Origin: DASQZT01 sp035638575 | Lineage (GTDB): Bacteria > Acidobacteriota > Terriglobia > Bryobacterales > Bryobacteraceae | Length of the DNA: 64,000 bases | Assembly: GCA_035638575.1 (NCBI GenBank) | Contig: DASQZT010000201.1 | Location: 11,490 to 75,489, forward strand | Direction of reading: 5' to 3' | Shown: positions 8,342 through 17,335 of the stretch, piece by piece | Layout of the letters: each line of letters starts with the position of its first letter | Position numbering within the stretch: position 1 is the first letter of the stretch | The notes under the pieces: generated by a model | The model's input: only the letters and a program-made list of their open reading frames with translations | What the model was told of the DNA's origin: nothing | The model's database searches: none | Translations under genes and position numbers: made by a program

Positions 8342-9048
8342 GGGATAGAGAGATCGACGAAATCCTGAAGCAGGCCGCTCAGGCTTCCCCTGACGTCGAC
8401 CCGGGGCTGCTCGATCGCATCGCCGGATCTATCGGGCGATCGCCCGGTCCGGTCCGTCCGCTGCCGCCGGCATGGGTCCTGGAGGGCGGGCTGGTTTTGA
8501 TCTGCGCGGCCGTGGCCCTGGCCGGCGCGGCGCGGCTGGGACTCTACGGCATTCGAGGACTGAGCGATCTGGAGCGCGCGCTGATTTTTTCCGCGCTGGG
8601 CGCCTTCATCTGGCTGACGGCCACGGCATGTGTCAGCGAGATGTCACCCGGAAGCCCGCGCCGCGTGGTCCCGGGGCTCCTGCTGGGGGCCGGCAGCCTG
8701 GCGTTGCTGGCGGTTTTCGCGGTCGTGTTCCACGACTACGGGACTGACCGCTTCGTGGCCCAAGGCATCGCCTGCCTGACCGCGGGCCTGCTCCACGCGA
8801 TTCCGATGGCCCTCGCGAGCTGGCTGCTGCTACGGCGCGGATTTGCGGTGAATGCCGTTGCCGCAGGGCTCGCGGCGGGCACGCTTGCGGGCCTGGCCGG
8901 CGTGACCATGCTGGAGCTTCACTGCGCGAATTTCGAGGCCCCGCATGTCATGCTCTGGCATACCGCGGTGCTGCCGCTGAGCGCGGCGGCGGGAGCGTTA
9001 CTGGGGTGGTATGCCCGTTCGCGGCGTGCACGGGCGCCCCGCTCCTGA
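8338..9048 (+). CDS. NrsF-family (DUF1109) membrane anti-sigma factor
   Basis: Begins at GTG 8338 inside the sigma gene's stop codon. The 236 residues comprise a soluble N-terminal stretch (about 1-40, the likely sigma-binding part) and six hydrophobic segments between about 45 and 225. The family mark near the end is LELHCANFEAPHVMLWH (about residues 193-209): the Cys and the WH pair are conserved in NrsF/DUF1109 proteins, which hold an ECF sigma factor at the inner membrane. The cysteines (in TACVSEM, IACLTAG and LHCAN) could be the sensing residues, as proposed for this family. Function is inferred from both sequence and the coupled sigma gene. Confidence 0.82.
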   Translation: MRDREIDEILKQAAQASPDVDPGLLDRIAGSIGRSPGPVRPLPPAWVLEGGLVLICAAVALAGAARLGLYGIRGLSDLERALIFSALGAFIWLTATACVSEMSPGSPRRVVPGLLLGAGSLALLAVFAVVFHDYGTDRFVAQGIACLTAGLLHAIPMALASWLLLRRGFAVNAVAAGLAAGTLAGLAGVTMLELHCANFEAPHVMLWHTAVLPLSAAAGALLGWYARSRRARAPRS

Positions 9049-9079
9049 GTCCCGGAGGCGGTGAGCGGCCGGATGGGAG

Positions 9080-10039
9080 CTACCGCCCCTGCTTGGGAAT
9101 CAGCAGAATCTGGCCGGCGCACCCCCTATCGCCCAAATGAAACCCCTTCGGCCCGGCCAGCAGCTTGATCGATTCCGGAAACCCGCTGGCATAGGCCGCC
9201 ACCTTGTAGTCCGCCGCTTCCAGTCCGTCGAAGATGAACCTTCCGAATGGGCCGGACGTGGTGTACCGCGATCCGCTGTCCGATTTCAGCTCCACCACCA
9301 GGCCTTCGGCCGGCAAGGCGATCTTATCGGGATCGTGCGGCCTGGCCTGCTGCACCTGGTATAGCGGATCGAACGTGGTGAAGCCTTCCAGACGTCCCGA
9401 AGCGTGCTCCTTGTCTTTGTAGAAGTACAGGTAAGCGAGGTCCGGTCCGGCATCCGAGAGCCTCTTGGTGCGCGTGCAACTGTCGGTCTCCATGATGCTG
9501 GTTTCTTCGTCGTTGCCGGCGTAGACCAGGTAGGTTTCGCCCAACTGGAAATCGTAGCCGCAGTCGCCAAACGGCGTCCACACTTCGAACACGGGGTCCT
9601 TGGCCGCGTCGTCATCGCCGTCGTCGTCGTCGCTCTTGCGGAAAACCGTCCTCACGCGCAACCGCACCCGCTTGCCGTGATCCAGCACGGAGGAGAAAAG
9701 CGCCGCCAGCGCCGGCTCGGTGCCGGCATTCTCCAGGCGGCGCCGCTGCTCTTCGGGAAGGTCCGGAAACACCTTGCGAAAGGCGTCCTTCAGGGCGGCG
9801 AGGCTGGCCGGCGAACCGTCTGCCAGGGCGCGCTCATTAGCCTGGTTGAGTTGATCCAGCGAAGCGCGCTGCGCCAGGTTCCAGCGGCTCAGAAAACCCG
9901 GCGAAATCGATTCCACCGTGCCGGCGAAGACCACGCCGCTGTAGGCCACTTCCTGGCACACCGGGAGCGACATCTCGCATTTGCACGCGAAAACGGGATG
10001 CGCGGCCACAGCGAAGAACCCCAGCAGCACGCTCCTCAT
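9080..10039 (-). CDS. Secreted protein with TIMP/NTR-like N-terminus and a C-terminal regulatory beta domain
   Basis: 319 residues. The signal peptide (about 1-18) ends just before CKCEM, so the mature protein would begin with Cys-Lys-Cys, the arrangement used by tissue-inhibitor-of-metalloproteinase and netrin-like domains. The segment VFAGTVESI, and later GDCGYDFQLGETYLVYAG and CTRTKRL, fit the bacterial NTR-like fold with paired cysteines. An acidic run (SDDDDGDDDAAKD, about 150-162) interrupts it. Residues about 240-319 (VVELKSDSGSRYTTSGPFGRF, YKVAAYASGF) look like a carboxypeptidase-regulatory or Cna-B-like beta sandwich. Whether it inhibits a peptidase is unknown. Confidence 0.65.
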   Translation of the reverse strand: MRSVLLGFFAVAAHPVFACKCEMSLPVCQEVAYSGVVFAGTVESISPGFLSRWNLAQRASLDQLNQANERALADGSPASLAALKDAFRKVFPDLPEEQRRRLENAGTEPALAALFSSVLDHGKRVRLRVRTVFRKSDDDDGDDDAAKDPVFEVWTPFGDCGYDFQLGETYLVYAGNDEETSIMETDSCTRTKRLSDAGPDLAYLYFYKDKEHASGRLEGFTTFDPLYQVQQARPHDPDKIALPAEGLVVELKSDSGSRYTTSGPFGRFIFDGLEAADYKVAAYASGFPESIKLLAGPKGFHLGDRGCAGQILLIPKQGR

Positions 10040-10111
10040 TTGTTTCTCATGCTAGCACCAACTTCGTCCGCCGGGCCCGATCCGCGAGGCCGGTCCGCTA
10101 ATATCATTAGG

Positions 10112-12856
10112 ATGGGGTCGCGCGGAAGATGGGCGGTACTCGGCGGTTCTCTGCTCGTTCTTTTGGTATCCGCGGCGGTCTTGCGCGCGCAGCGTTCCAC
10201 CGGCGAGATTCGCGTGGAGGTCAAGGACCCGTCGGGCGCCCCGATGGAGGCCTCGGGCAAGCTGGAGAGCCTCGCGGGCGGCATTACGCGGGAGTTCCAG
10301 ATCGGTGCGCAGGGCAGGCAGGTGCTGGCAGGCCTGCCGTTCGGCGCGTATCGGCTGGAGATTTCGCGGCCTGGTTTTGCCAGCCAGTCGATGCGCATCG
10401 AAGTGCGGCCGGAGGCGCCCGTCTCGCGCACCGTGACCATGGCGCTCATCGCCCAAGCCACCAAGGTGGAGGTAGTCGGCACTACGCCGCTTCCGGGAAC
10501 CGGCCTCTCGCTTCTGGAGATACCCTCACCGATCCAGGCCTCCACGCGGCTCGACATCGAAAACAGCGGCGCGCTCGACCTTTCCGATTTCATGAACCGG
10601 CGCCTCAACGGCGTGCACCTGAACGAAATACAGTCGAACCCTTTTCAGCCCGACCTGAATTACCGCGGCTACACCGCGTCGCCGCTGCTCGGCACGCCGC
10701 AGGGCGTGTCGGTTTACATGGACGGAGTCCGGCTCAACCAGCCGTTTGGCGACGTGGTGAGCTGGGACCTGATCCCGCTCGTGGCCATTGCCGAGACCGA
10801 GTTGATGTCGGGGTCGAACCCGCTGTTCGGGCTCAACACGCTGGGCGGCGCGCTGTCGATCCAGACCAAGGACGGCCGCAGCCAGCCGGGCACCGCGATC
10901 CAGGCGACCGGCGGCAGTTGGGGCCGGCGGGCGGTCGAGTTCGAGCATGGCGGCTCGAATTCCCGAGGACTGAATTGGTACATCGCCGGCAATCTGTTCC
11001 ACGACGACGGGTGGCGCGAGTACTCGCCATCGGACGTCCGCCAATCGTTCGGCAAGCTCGGCTGGCAAGGCGCGAAGACCTCCCTGGGGCTCACCGTGGC
11101 CTATGCCGACAATACCCTGACCGGCAACGGCCTGCAGGATCAGCGATTCCTCAACCGCGACTACTCGAGTGTTTACAACTGGCCCGACATCACCGGCAAC
11201 CGCTCCCCGTTCCTCAACCTTAGCGCGCGGCACAGCATCGGCGCCGCCCTGACTCTTTCGGGCAACGCCTATTTCCGATACATCCGCTCGGACACCTATA
11301 ACGCCGACCTCAACGAGAATTCGCTCGACGAGCAGGTTTACCAGCCCAGCGCCGCCGATATTGCGGCCCTCACCGCCGCGGGGTACCAGGGCTTTCCCAC
11401 CAGCGGCGCCAATGCTTCGAACACGCCCTTCCCGTACTGGCGCTGCATCGCGCAAGCCTTGCAACATGACGACGCGGCAGACAAGTGCGACGGCATCCTC
11501 ACCAGCACGTACACCAAGCAGCACAACTACGGAGTGTCCGGCCAGGCGAGCTGGTCCGGCTCGCCGCGCGGCCATCGCAACCAGTTCACGGCGGGCGCGG
11601 CTTACGACCGCAGCAGCGTGGGCTTCCAGCAGTCGCAACAATTCGCCTACCTCAATCCCGACCTCAGCTTTACGCCGGTCAACGCGTTTGCCGACGGCAC
11701 CACCATTTCCAACGGCGTTCCTTACGACACGCGCGTCGATCTCCACGGCCTGCTCGCCACTGGCAGCCTCTATGCCACCGACACGCTGTCGATCGGCAAA
11801 GCCTGGAATTTCACGCTGTCGGGGCGCTACAACCGGACCACCATCGACAACCTGGACCGCATCAACCCGGGCGGCGGGCCCGGCTCGCTCGACAGCCACA
11901 ATCTTTTCGGCCGGTTCAACCCCGCGGCCGGAGTCACCTTCAGTCCTGCGCGTTTCCTGAACGCATATGCGAGCTACGGTGAGGGCAGCCGCGCTCCGAC
12001 TTCCATCGAGCTTGGCTGCGCCGATCCGAGCCAGCCCTGCAAGCTGCCCAACGCGATGGCCGGCGACCCGCCGCTCGACCAGGTGGTCACACGCACCTGG
12101 GAGGCCGGCCTGCGCGGAGGCCAGGAAAGCAAGGTGAGTTGGAGCCTCGGCTGGTTCCGGGCGGAAAACCACAACGACATCTTATTCGTGGCTTCCGAGC
12201 AAACCGGCTACGGTTACTTCAAAAACTTCGGACAGACGCGGCGCCAGGGGATCGAATTCGACATAAACAGCCGGATCCGGCGAGTCACTCTCGGCGGCGG
12301 ATACACCTTTCTCGATGCGACGTACCAAACCCGCGAGACAGTGGACGGCTCCGGCAACAGCGCCAACGACACCGCGGCATCGGGCGCCAGGGGACTCGAC
12401 GGCGTCATCCAGATCCTGCCGGGCGACCGGATCCCGCTAATTCCCCGCCACATGCTGAAGGCCTTTGCCGACGTGCAGGCCACTTCGAAACTCTCGCTCG
12501 ATCTCGGCATGGAAGCCCTGTCGAGTTCCTACGCGCGCGGAAACGAGAACAACCTGAGCCAGCCCGATGGCACGTACTACCTGGGGCCCGGAACGTCGCC
12601 CGGCTACGCCGTGGTGAACCTGGGGGCGCACTACCAGGTGAACCGGCGGATCGGCCTGTTCGCCGAGATCAACAATCTGCTCGACCGCCACTACTTCACC
12701 GCCGCGCAACTGGGGCCTACCGGGCTCACGGACCAGGGCACGTTCATCGCGCGGCCGTTTCCCGCGGTGAACGGCAATTACCCCATCCAGCACGCGACCT
12801 TCGACGCGCCGGGCGCCCCGAGGACGGTTTGGGGCGGAATGCGGTTCCGATTCTGA
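10112..12856 (+). CDS. TonB-dependent receptor with carboxypeptidase-regulatory N-terminal domain
   Basis: 914 residues from ATG 10112; a long open frame runs further upstream but overlaps the opposite gene. Order: signal peptide (1-27), a carboxypeptidase-regulatory-like domain (about 28-112: GEIRVEVKDPSGAPM, LPFGAYRLEISRPGFASQ), a plug (about 120-275: LNYRGYTASPLLGTPQGVSV, GVRLNQPFGDVVSWDLIPL, NPLFGLNTLGGALSIQTKDG) and a beta-barrel ending in the aromatic terminus MRFRF. It is an outer-membrane importer driven by TonB/ExbBD. No classical siderophore-type neighbours are present; plug wording is close to acidobacterial receptors that probably take up glycans or peptides, but the ligand cannot be read. 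Confidence 0.93.
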   Translation: MGSRGRWAVLGGSLLVLLVSAAVLRAQRSTGEIRVEVKDPSGAPMEASGKLESLAGGITREFQIGAQGRQVLAGLPFGAYRLEISRPGFASQSMRIEVRPEAPVSRTVTMALIAQATKVEVVGTTPLPGTGLSLLEIPSPIQASTRLDIENSGALDLSDFMNRRLNGVHLNEIQSNPFQPDLNYRGYTASPLLGTPQGVSVYMDGVRLNQPFGDVVSWDLIPLVAIAETELMSGSNPLFGLNTLGGALSIQTKDGRSQPGTAIQATGGSWGRRAVEFEHGGSNSRGLNWYIAGNLFHDDGWREYSPSDVRQSFGKLGWQGAKTSLGLTVAYADNTLTGNGLQDQRFLNRDYSSVYNWPDITGNRSPFLNLSARHSIGAALTLSGNAYFRYIRSDTYNADLNENSLDEQVYQPSAADIAALTAAGYQGFPTSGANASNTPFPYWRCIAQALQHDDAADKCDGILTSTYTKQHNYGVSGQASWSGSPRGHRNQFTAGAAYDRSSVGFQQSQQFAYLNPDLSFTPVNAFADGTTISNGVPYDTRVDLHGLLATGSLYATDTLSIGKAWNFTLSGRYNRTTIDNLDRINPGGGPGSLDSHNLFGRFNPAAGVTFSPARFLNAYASYGEGSRAPTSIELGCADPSQPCKLPNAMAGDPPLDQVVTRTWEAGLRGGQESKVSWSLGWFRAENHNDILFVASEQTGYGYFKNFGQTRRQGIEFDINSRIRRVTLGGGYTFLDATYQTRETVDGSGNSANDTAASGARGLDGVIQILPGDRIPLIPRHMLKAFADVQATSKLSLDLGMEALSSSYARGNENNLSQPDGTYYLGPGTSPGYAVVNLGAHYQVNRRIGLFAEINNLLDRHYFTAAQLGPTGLTDQGTFIARPFPAVNGNYPIQHATFDAPGAPRTVWGGMRFRF

Positions 12857-13010
12857 TAGGGCACTTATCGCGTCCCGAAGACGAGCTATGCCGTGTGTCA
12901 CGAGTGAGGGAGCCAACCTGACCAAGAGAGCCGGCACGCTCCCCTCCGAGTCCCTGCGTGAGGTCGAGGAACGGTGAAGGCGGCGATGGATTTCGATTGA
13001 CCTTTCTCTC

Positions 13011-13655
13011 CTATCGCCTCAGAAGCTTGTCCACTGCCTTGGCCAGTTCGCGGAACTCCTCGCGGGCTGCCGAATCTGGCGCGTACTCGGCCACCGTCAA
13101 CCCTCGGGCGACAGCTTCCGCCACTACCACGCGCTGCCCGATGGGAGGCAGAACCTTCTTTCCCAGATCCTTCAGCGAGGACGCCAACCCCCGCCCGAGG
13201 TTGGTCGTCATGACAACCTTCGAAGGCACGAACCGGATGCGCGGCTTTTTCGACCGCCGTTCCGCACGCGCCTTCAGCCCCAGCGACAGCGCTTCCTTTA
13301 ATGCGAATAGATCCAGTGGCGACGCTCCGCACGGCAGCAGCAGGAGATCCGCTGCAAGCGCCGCCTGGTAGCCCACCTCCGGCATGCCCGGCGGGGTGTC
13401 GATCAGCACGATGTCGGCGTCTTTCTCGGCCTTGCGCGCTCGCGATCGCAACGTGCCGGCGCCATCGGCCACTTTCTGCACCGAGCGCGCCAGCATACCG
13501 TCGCCCTGCTCCGCCCACGCCATCAGGCTATGCTGCGGATCGGCATCGAGCACCGCCACGGTCAGTCCCATGGCGGCAAACTCGGCCGCCAGATTCCCGA
13601 CAACGGTGGACTTTCCCACGCCGCCCTTCCGTCCAGCCACAGCGATGATGGCCAT
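13011..13655 (-). CDS. parA: ParA/MinD-type ATPase, orphan
   Basis: 214 residues from ATG 13655; the frame is open 18 codons upstream, but the Walker motif should sit close to the start. The deviant Walker A is RKGGVGKST (signature Lys10, catalytic Lys15), followed by VLDADPQHSL and Walker B-like IVLIDTPPG at about residue 79. It is the short ParF/ParA-like form without an N-terminal DNA-binding domain. Such ATPases form nucleoid-bound gradients to position DNA, chemoreceptor arrays or other cargo. There is no parB or parS-like gene next to it, so the cargo is unknown. The surrounding genes are chromosomal, which argues against a plasmid. Confidence 0.87.
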   Translation of the reverse strand: MAIIAVAGRKGGVGKSTVVGNLAAEFAAMGLTVAVLDADPQHSLMAWAEQGDGMLARSVQKVADGAGTLRSRARKAEKDADIVLIDTPPGMPEVGYQAALAADLLLLPCGASPLDLFALKEALSLGLKARAERRSKKPRIRFVPSKVVMTTNLGRGLASSLKDLGKKVLPPIGQRVVVAEAVARGLTVAEYAPDSAAREEFRELAKAVDKLLRR

Positions 13656-13797
13656 AGCAGTAATATACAGCGAAATTCGCCGTGACCAATCAGACAGACG
13701 GCGCCGCATTCATCCCAGGCCGGCGGCCCAAAGGGCTGGAATGTTAGACTGGCTATCAGCGCGCTTTTGAACTCATCCGGCTCGGAACACAGCAAAA

Positions 13798-14332
13798 ATG
13801 GGACTATTCTCTCCGGCGCAGGTTGTCGGATACATCGCTCTTGCCCTTGGCATAACTGCTTTTCTTCAGAAAAGGGACGACCGCCTAAAGCTCTTCAATG
13901 CGGTTCAGGGCCTGGTCTACGCCCTGCATTTCATTTTGTTAGGAAATCTTCCCGCCTCCGCCAGTTCGCTAGTCTCGTCGTTGCGGTCGTTCCTGGCGCT
14001 GCGATATCGGTCATTGTTGCTTGGCGCGGTGATTGTCGTTGCGAACATCGGCCTGGGCGCGGCGTTCGCCAGAAACATAGCCGGCTGGTTGCCTGTAGTG
14101 GGCTCTTCGATTGCAACGGTTGCGATTTTTACGCTGAAAGGTATCCCGTTCCGATGTGTGTTATTGGCCAGCACCCTGCTGTGGTTAGCCAATAATGACC
14201 GGATCCATCGGCGGCACGTTGTTGGAATTGGCAAACGCGGCAATCAACATTTCGACGATGATCCGCATGGTCAGGTCGTCGCCGGGGACTCACTCGCAGT
14301 GTGCGGTTGCCGCCCGATCGGCGCAGCCGTAG
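13798..14332 (+). pseudogene. ygjV: YgjV-family inner membrane protein, frameshifted
   Basis: From ATG 13798 the frame gives a clear YgjV-type membrane protein: VVGYIALALGITAFLQKRDD, LVYALHFILLGNLPAS, LRYRSLLL, GWLPVVGSS and LLWLANN. The match stops at codon 133. In the +1 frame, from 14195, the expected ending appears: MTGSIGGTLLELANAAINIS, then a hydrophobic end and a stop at 14330-14332. Joined length is about 178 residues, close to E. coli YgjV (183). The bridging bases are AATAATGACC at 14191-14200. The zero frame runs on to 14727, but that part lies across the opposite esterase gene and has no family likeness. Either a genuine decay event or a sequence error. Confidence 0.75.
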
Positions 14333-14355
14333 CGCGCTACGCGACACCGCTCCAA

Positions 14356-15513
14356 TCAATTCTTCGGCCCCGCGATCGGGTACCCGTGCCACAGATATTC
14401 CAGAGCCTCGGGCAGGGTTTGTTGTTTCACGGCGCGGTCGGTGTGCCCGGCGTTACGCGCAAATACAAACTGATAATGATAGCCCTTGGCGGCCAGCACC
14501 CTGGCCATATTCTCATTAGCGACGACCCAGTCGTGCATGTTGTCGCGCATGACATTCGCATTGAAATTGTCTCTGTCGCCGACTTCCATCCAGATGCGTA
14601 TCGGCTTGGCCGGGCTGTTGGGGATGAGGTGTTCATGGAACTCCCACGCGCCGTGGGGGGTCTGGGGGTTCGACGGCCACTGCTGGTTCACGTAGGTGCC
14701 CGAGTAGGTGAGAACGCGGTGGTATAGCTCCGGGTGATACCACGCCATGATCAAGGCGCACGAGCCGCCGGAGCTGCCGCCCATGGTCGCCCGGCCCTCG
14801 GGATCTTTGGTCAGTCTCACGTTGTATTGCTTCTCTACGAGAGGCAGCACTTCTTTCTCGACGAACTCCGCGTAGAGGCCCGACATGGTGTCGTATTCCA
14901 GGCCGCGCTCGCTCCCCTGGGCGTCGCCGCTGCCGTTGCCAATGGAGATGGCAATCATCACGGGCACCCGATGCCGGGCGATCAGATTGTCCAGGGCCGT
15001 GAACAACGCCCGGTCGGGCCCGTCCGCCCCGACGATGAACGGCGCGGCCGTGCCGGGGACATATTGTTTGGGGACATACACAGCCACGCGGCGAGTGTAG
15101 GGAGCGGGATGGCTGGTGGTGACTACCATCTTGGCGGGGTCGGTGGGGTCTGCCGTGCCAAAGGTGTTGGCCTCGCGCGCGATGCCGGGATAGATCTTGC
15201 TGTCGGAAGATTCCATGGTGAAGTTGAAGACGTCTCCCTGCGGCACGCCTTCCTGCACGGCCATCTCCGGCGCGGGGTTGTGTGTGGGGCCGAGGATGAA
15301 GTTTCCGTCCTCGTCTGCCGGAGCGTTGGCGCCGTCGGGCAAGTCTTTCGCTGTGACATAACCGGGCGTGTGGGGATCGCGGGTCGGCGGCGCCGGGCGG
15401 GCCGGGCGTGCGGGAATTGCGGCCGGGGGCGGAGCTTGGGCTATTGCCGGATCTGAGCCAGCCGTCAGGCCGATCAAGAAGATCAAGAACGCGATGGACG
15501 GAAGACGGAACAT
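14356..15513 (-). CDS. Secreted esterase of the Fes/IroE (PF00756, alpha/beta-hydrolase) type
   Basis: 385 residues from ATG 15513, with AAGGAG seven bases upstream. A signal peptide (1-25, ending AIAQA) and a Pro-rich linker precede the hydrolase. Expected catalytic residues are visible: the nucleophile elbow GGSSGG (Ser248), an Asp in EVGDRDNF (313 or 315) and His357 in NAGHTDR. Upstream, VYVPKQYVPGTAAPFIVGADG and PVMIAISIGN match the 'esterase D / enterochelin esterase' family. Exported members of this family in soil bacteria hydrolyse feruloyl or acetyl esters on plant polymers; the actual ester is not determinable. It converges on the frameshifted ygjV-like gene. Confidence 0.88.
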   Translation of the reverse strand: MFRLPSIAFLIFLIGLTAGSDPAIAQAPPPAAIPARPARPAPPTRDPHTPGYVTAKDLPDGANAPADEDGNFILGPTHNPAPEMAVQEGVPQGDVFNFTMESSDSKIYPGIAREANTFGTADPTDPAKMVVTTSHPAPYTRRVAVYVPKQYVPGTAAPFIVGADGPDRALFTALDNLIARHRVPVMIAISIGNGSGDAQGSERGLEYDTMSGLYAEFVEKEVLPLVEKQYNVRLTKDPEGRATMGGSSGGSCALIMAWYHPELYHRVLTYSGTYVNQQWPSNPQTPHGAWEFHEHLIPNSPAKPIRIWMEVGDRDNFNANVMRDNMHDWVVANENMARVLAAKGYHYQFVFARNAGHTDRAVKQQTLPEALEYLWHGYPIAGPKN

Positions 15514-15680
15514 CAGGGACTCCTTTTTCTCTGAGTGATGTCAATTCCCGCCGCAGCAACTCGGGGAAATCATCAACAATCTTATCTCAAGAGCCGATAC
15601 GGCAAGACGGGCTCCGGGTCATCTTTGCCACGCGGGTGACCTTTTGAAAGGCGCCGATCAACTGGAGTATCATCTACGCA

Positions 15681-17297
15681 ATGCCCAATTCTTCTCTCGC
15701 TCTTGATACGAAAATGATCGCGCCGCTGCTCTTCCTGCTGTTCGTGCAGCAGCCGGCGGTTCGAGCTCAGGGGAGGCAACCCCAGCAGCCGGCGCCGGCC
15801 CCTCAGACGACCACCACAACAACGCCGGGCGGTCGCGGGGGCCGCGGAGGCGTGGCCGGTCCTGGACCGGCCGTCGGCGGGGATATCGATGAGACCCCGG
15901 TCGTCACCAAGCACGCCACCACCGTCGGCGGCCAAAGCCTCAGCTACACGGCCACCGTGGCGCAGATGCCGCTGAAGGACGCCGCCGGCGACACGGAAGC
16001 GCACATCTTCTACATGGCATACACACTCGACGGCGTCACCGATGCCGCCAGGCGCCCGCTCACTTTCTGCTTCAACGGCGGACCGGGCTCGGCGTCGATG
16101 TGGGTTCACATGGGCGGGATGGGGCCGCGCAGTCCCAAGCTGATGCCTGATGGGGGCATGCCGCCTCCTCCGTACGAGATGAAAGACAACCAGGACACCT
16201 GGCTGGATAAGACCGACCTGGTGTTCATCGACCCGGTGGGCACGGGCTACAGCCGCGCCAAGAACGTCGAGGTGGCGCGGCGCATGAACGGCGTGCAGGG
16301 CGACATCCAGTCGGTCGGCGAGTTCATCCGCATGTACATTGTGCGCAACAATCGCGAGCTGTCTCCGCTGTTCATCGCCGGCGAGAGCTACGGCACCTTC
16401 CGCGCGGCCGGCCTGGCGGGCTACCTGATCGACCGCGGCATCGCCTTCAACGGCATCGTGCTTATCGGCACGACCCTCAACCTCGAGACCATCTGGAGCC
16501 GCAGCGACGACCTGGTCTACGAGCTGGAACTGCCCACCTACGCCGCCGACGCCTGGTATCACAAGAAGGCCGCCGCCGACCTGCAGCGCAAAGACCTGAA
16601 GACCTTCCTCAAGGAAGCGGAGAGTCTGGCGTCGGGCGAATATGCCCTGGCCCTCATGAAGGGCGACCAGCTCCCGGCGGCCGAGCGCAAGGCGGTCATC
16701 GACAAGCTGGTCCGCTACACCGGGCTGGACGCGCGCTACATCGACGAGAGCAACCTGCGGTTCGACGTCCAGCATTTCACGCGGCAGCTCCTGCGCGACC
16801 GGCACGAGACCATCGGGCGATACGACGGGCGCCTGGCCGGACCGTCGGCGCTGAATGTCGGCGAGACCAGCGAAGGCGATCCTTCGAGCAGCCTCATCAC
16901 CCCGCCGTTCACCGCCATCGTGACCAACTACCTGCGGAACGAGCTGGGATACAAGACCGACATGTACTACTACCCGACCGGCGGCATCCAACCCTGGGAT
17001 TACGGCGTGCAGAACGGCTTCGGCGACACCACCAGCCTGCTGCGCAACGCCATGAGCAAGAACCCCTACATGAAGGTGATGGTCGCCGCGGGCTACTTCG
17101 ATCTGGCCACGCCTTACTTCGCGGTCGAGCACACCTTCAACCACATGGGACTGAGTCCGGAGATGCACAAGCAGATCACCTGGAATTACTACCAGTCCGG
17201 CCACATGCTGTACATCGACAGCGATTCCCACGGCAAACTGAAGCACGACTTCGCGGAGTTCCTGTCGAGCGCGCTGCCCAAGCCGGACACGCGGTAG
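15681..17297 (+). CDS. Secreted serine carboxypeptidase (S10 family)
   Basis: 538 residues. A signal peptide lies near residues 10-29 (ATG 15681 is used; ATG 15714 is equally plausible), followed by a low-complexity Pro/Gly/Thr linker to about 68. The catalytic triad of clan SC, family S10 is intact: Ser236 in GESYG, Asp474 in AGYFDLATP, His508 in SGHMLY. The oxyanion and C-terminal carboxylate-binding motif NGGPGSAS is at 132-139. The enzyme removes C-terminal residues from peptides at acid pH, outside the cytoplasm. It is divergent from the esterase at 15513 with about 170 bases between them. Confidence 0.93.
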   Translation: MPNSSLALDTKMIAPLLFLLFVQQPAVRAQGRQPQQPAPAPQTTTTTTPGGRGGRGGVAGPGPAVGGDIDETPVVTKHATTVGGQSLSYTATVAQMPLKDAAGDTEAHIFYMAYTLDGVTDAARRPLTFCFNGGPGSASMWVHMGGMGPRSPKLMPDGGMPPPPYEMKDNQDTWLDKTDLVFIDPVGTGYSRAKNVEVARRMNGVQGDIQSVGEFIRMYIVRNNRELSPLFIAGESYGTFRAAGLAGYLIDRGIAFNGIVLIGTTLNLETIWSRSDDLVYELELPTYAADAWYHKKAAADLQRKDLKTFLKEAESLASGEYALALMKGDQLPAAERKAVIDKLVRYTGLDARYIDESNLRFDVQHFTRQLLRDRHETIGRYDGRLAGPSALNVGETSEGDPSSSLITPPFTAIVTNYLRNELGYKTDMYYYPTGGIQPWDYGVQNGFGDTTSLLRNAMSKNPYMKVMVAAGYFDLATPYFAVEHTFNHMGLSPEMHKQITWNYYQSGHMLYIDSDSHGKLKHDFAEFLSSALPKPDTR

Positions 17298-17335
17298 GGC
17301 CCGCGCCACGTGCTACCCTTTCACGGGAAGGCGCG

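Noticed and set aside
9610..9635. CGTCGT microsatellite-like run
   Set aside because: It encodes the Asp-rich insert of the secreted protein at 9080-10039 and has no sign of a separate function.
14333..14727. C-terminal extension of the zero frame of the YgjV-type gene
   Set aside because: It overlaps the well-supported esterase on the other strand and has no family likeness; the true ending is in the +1 frame before 14332.
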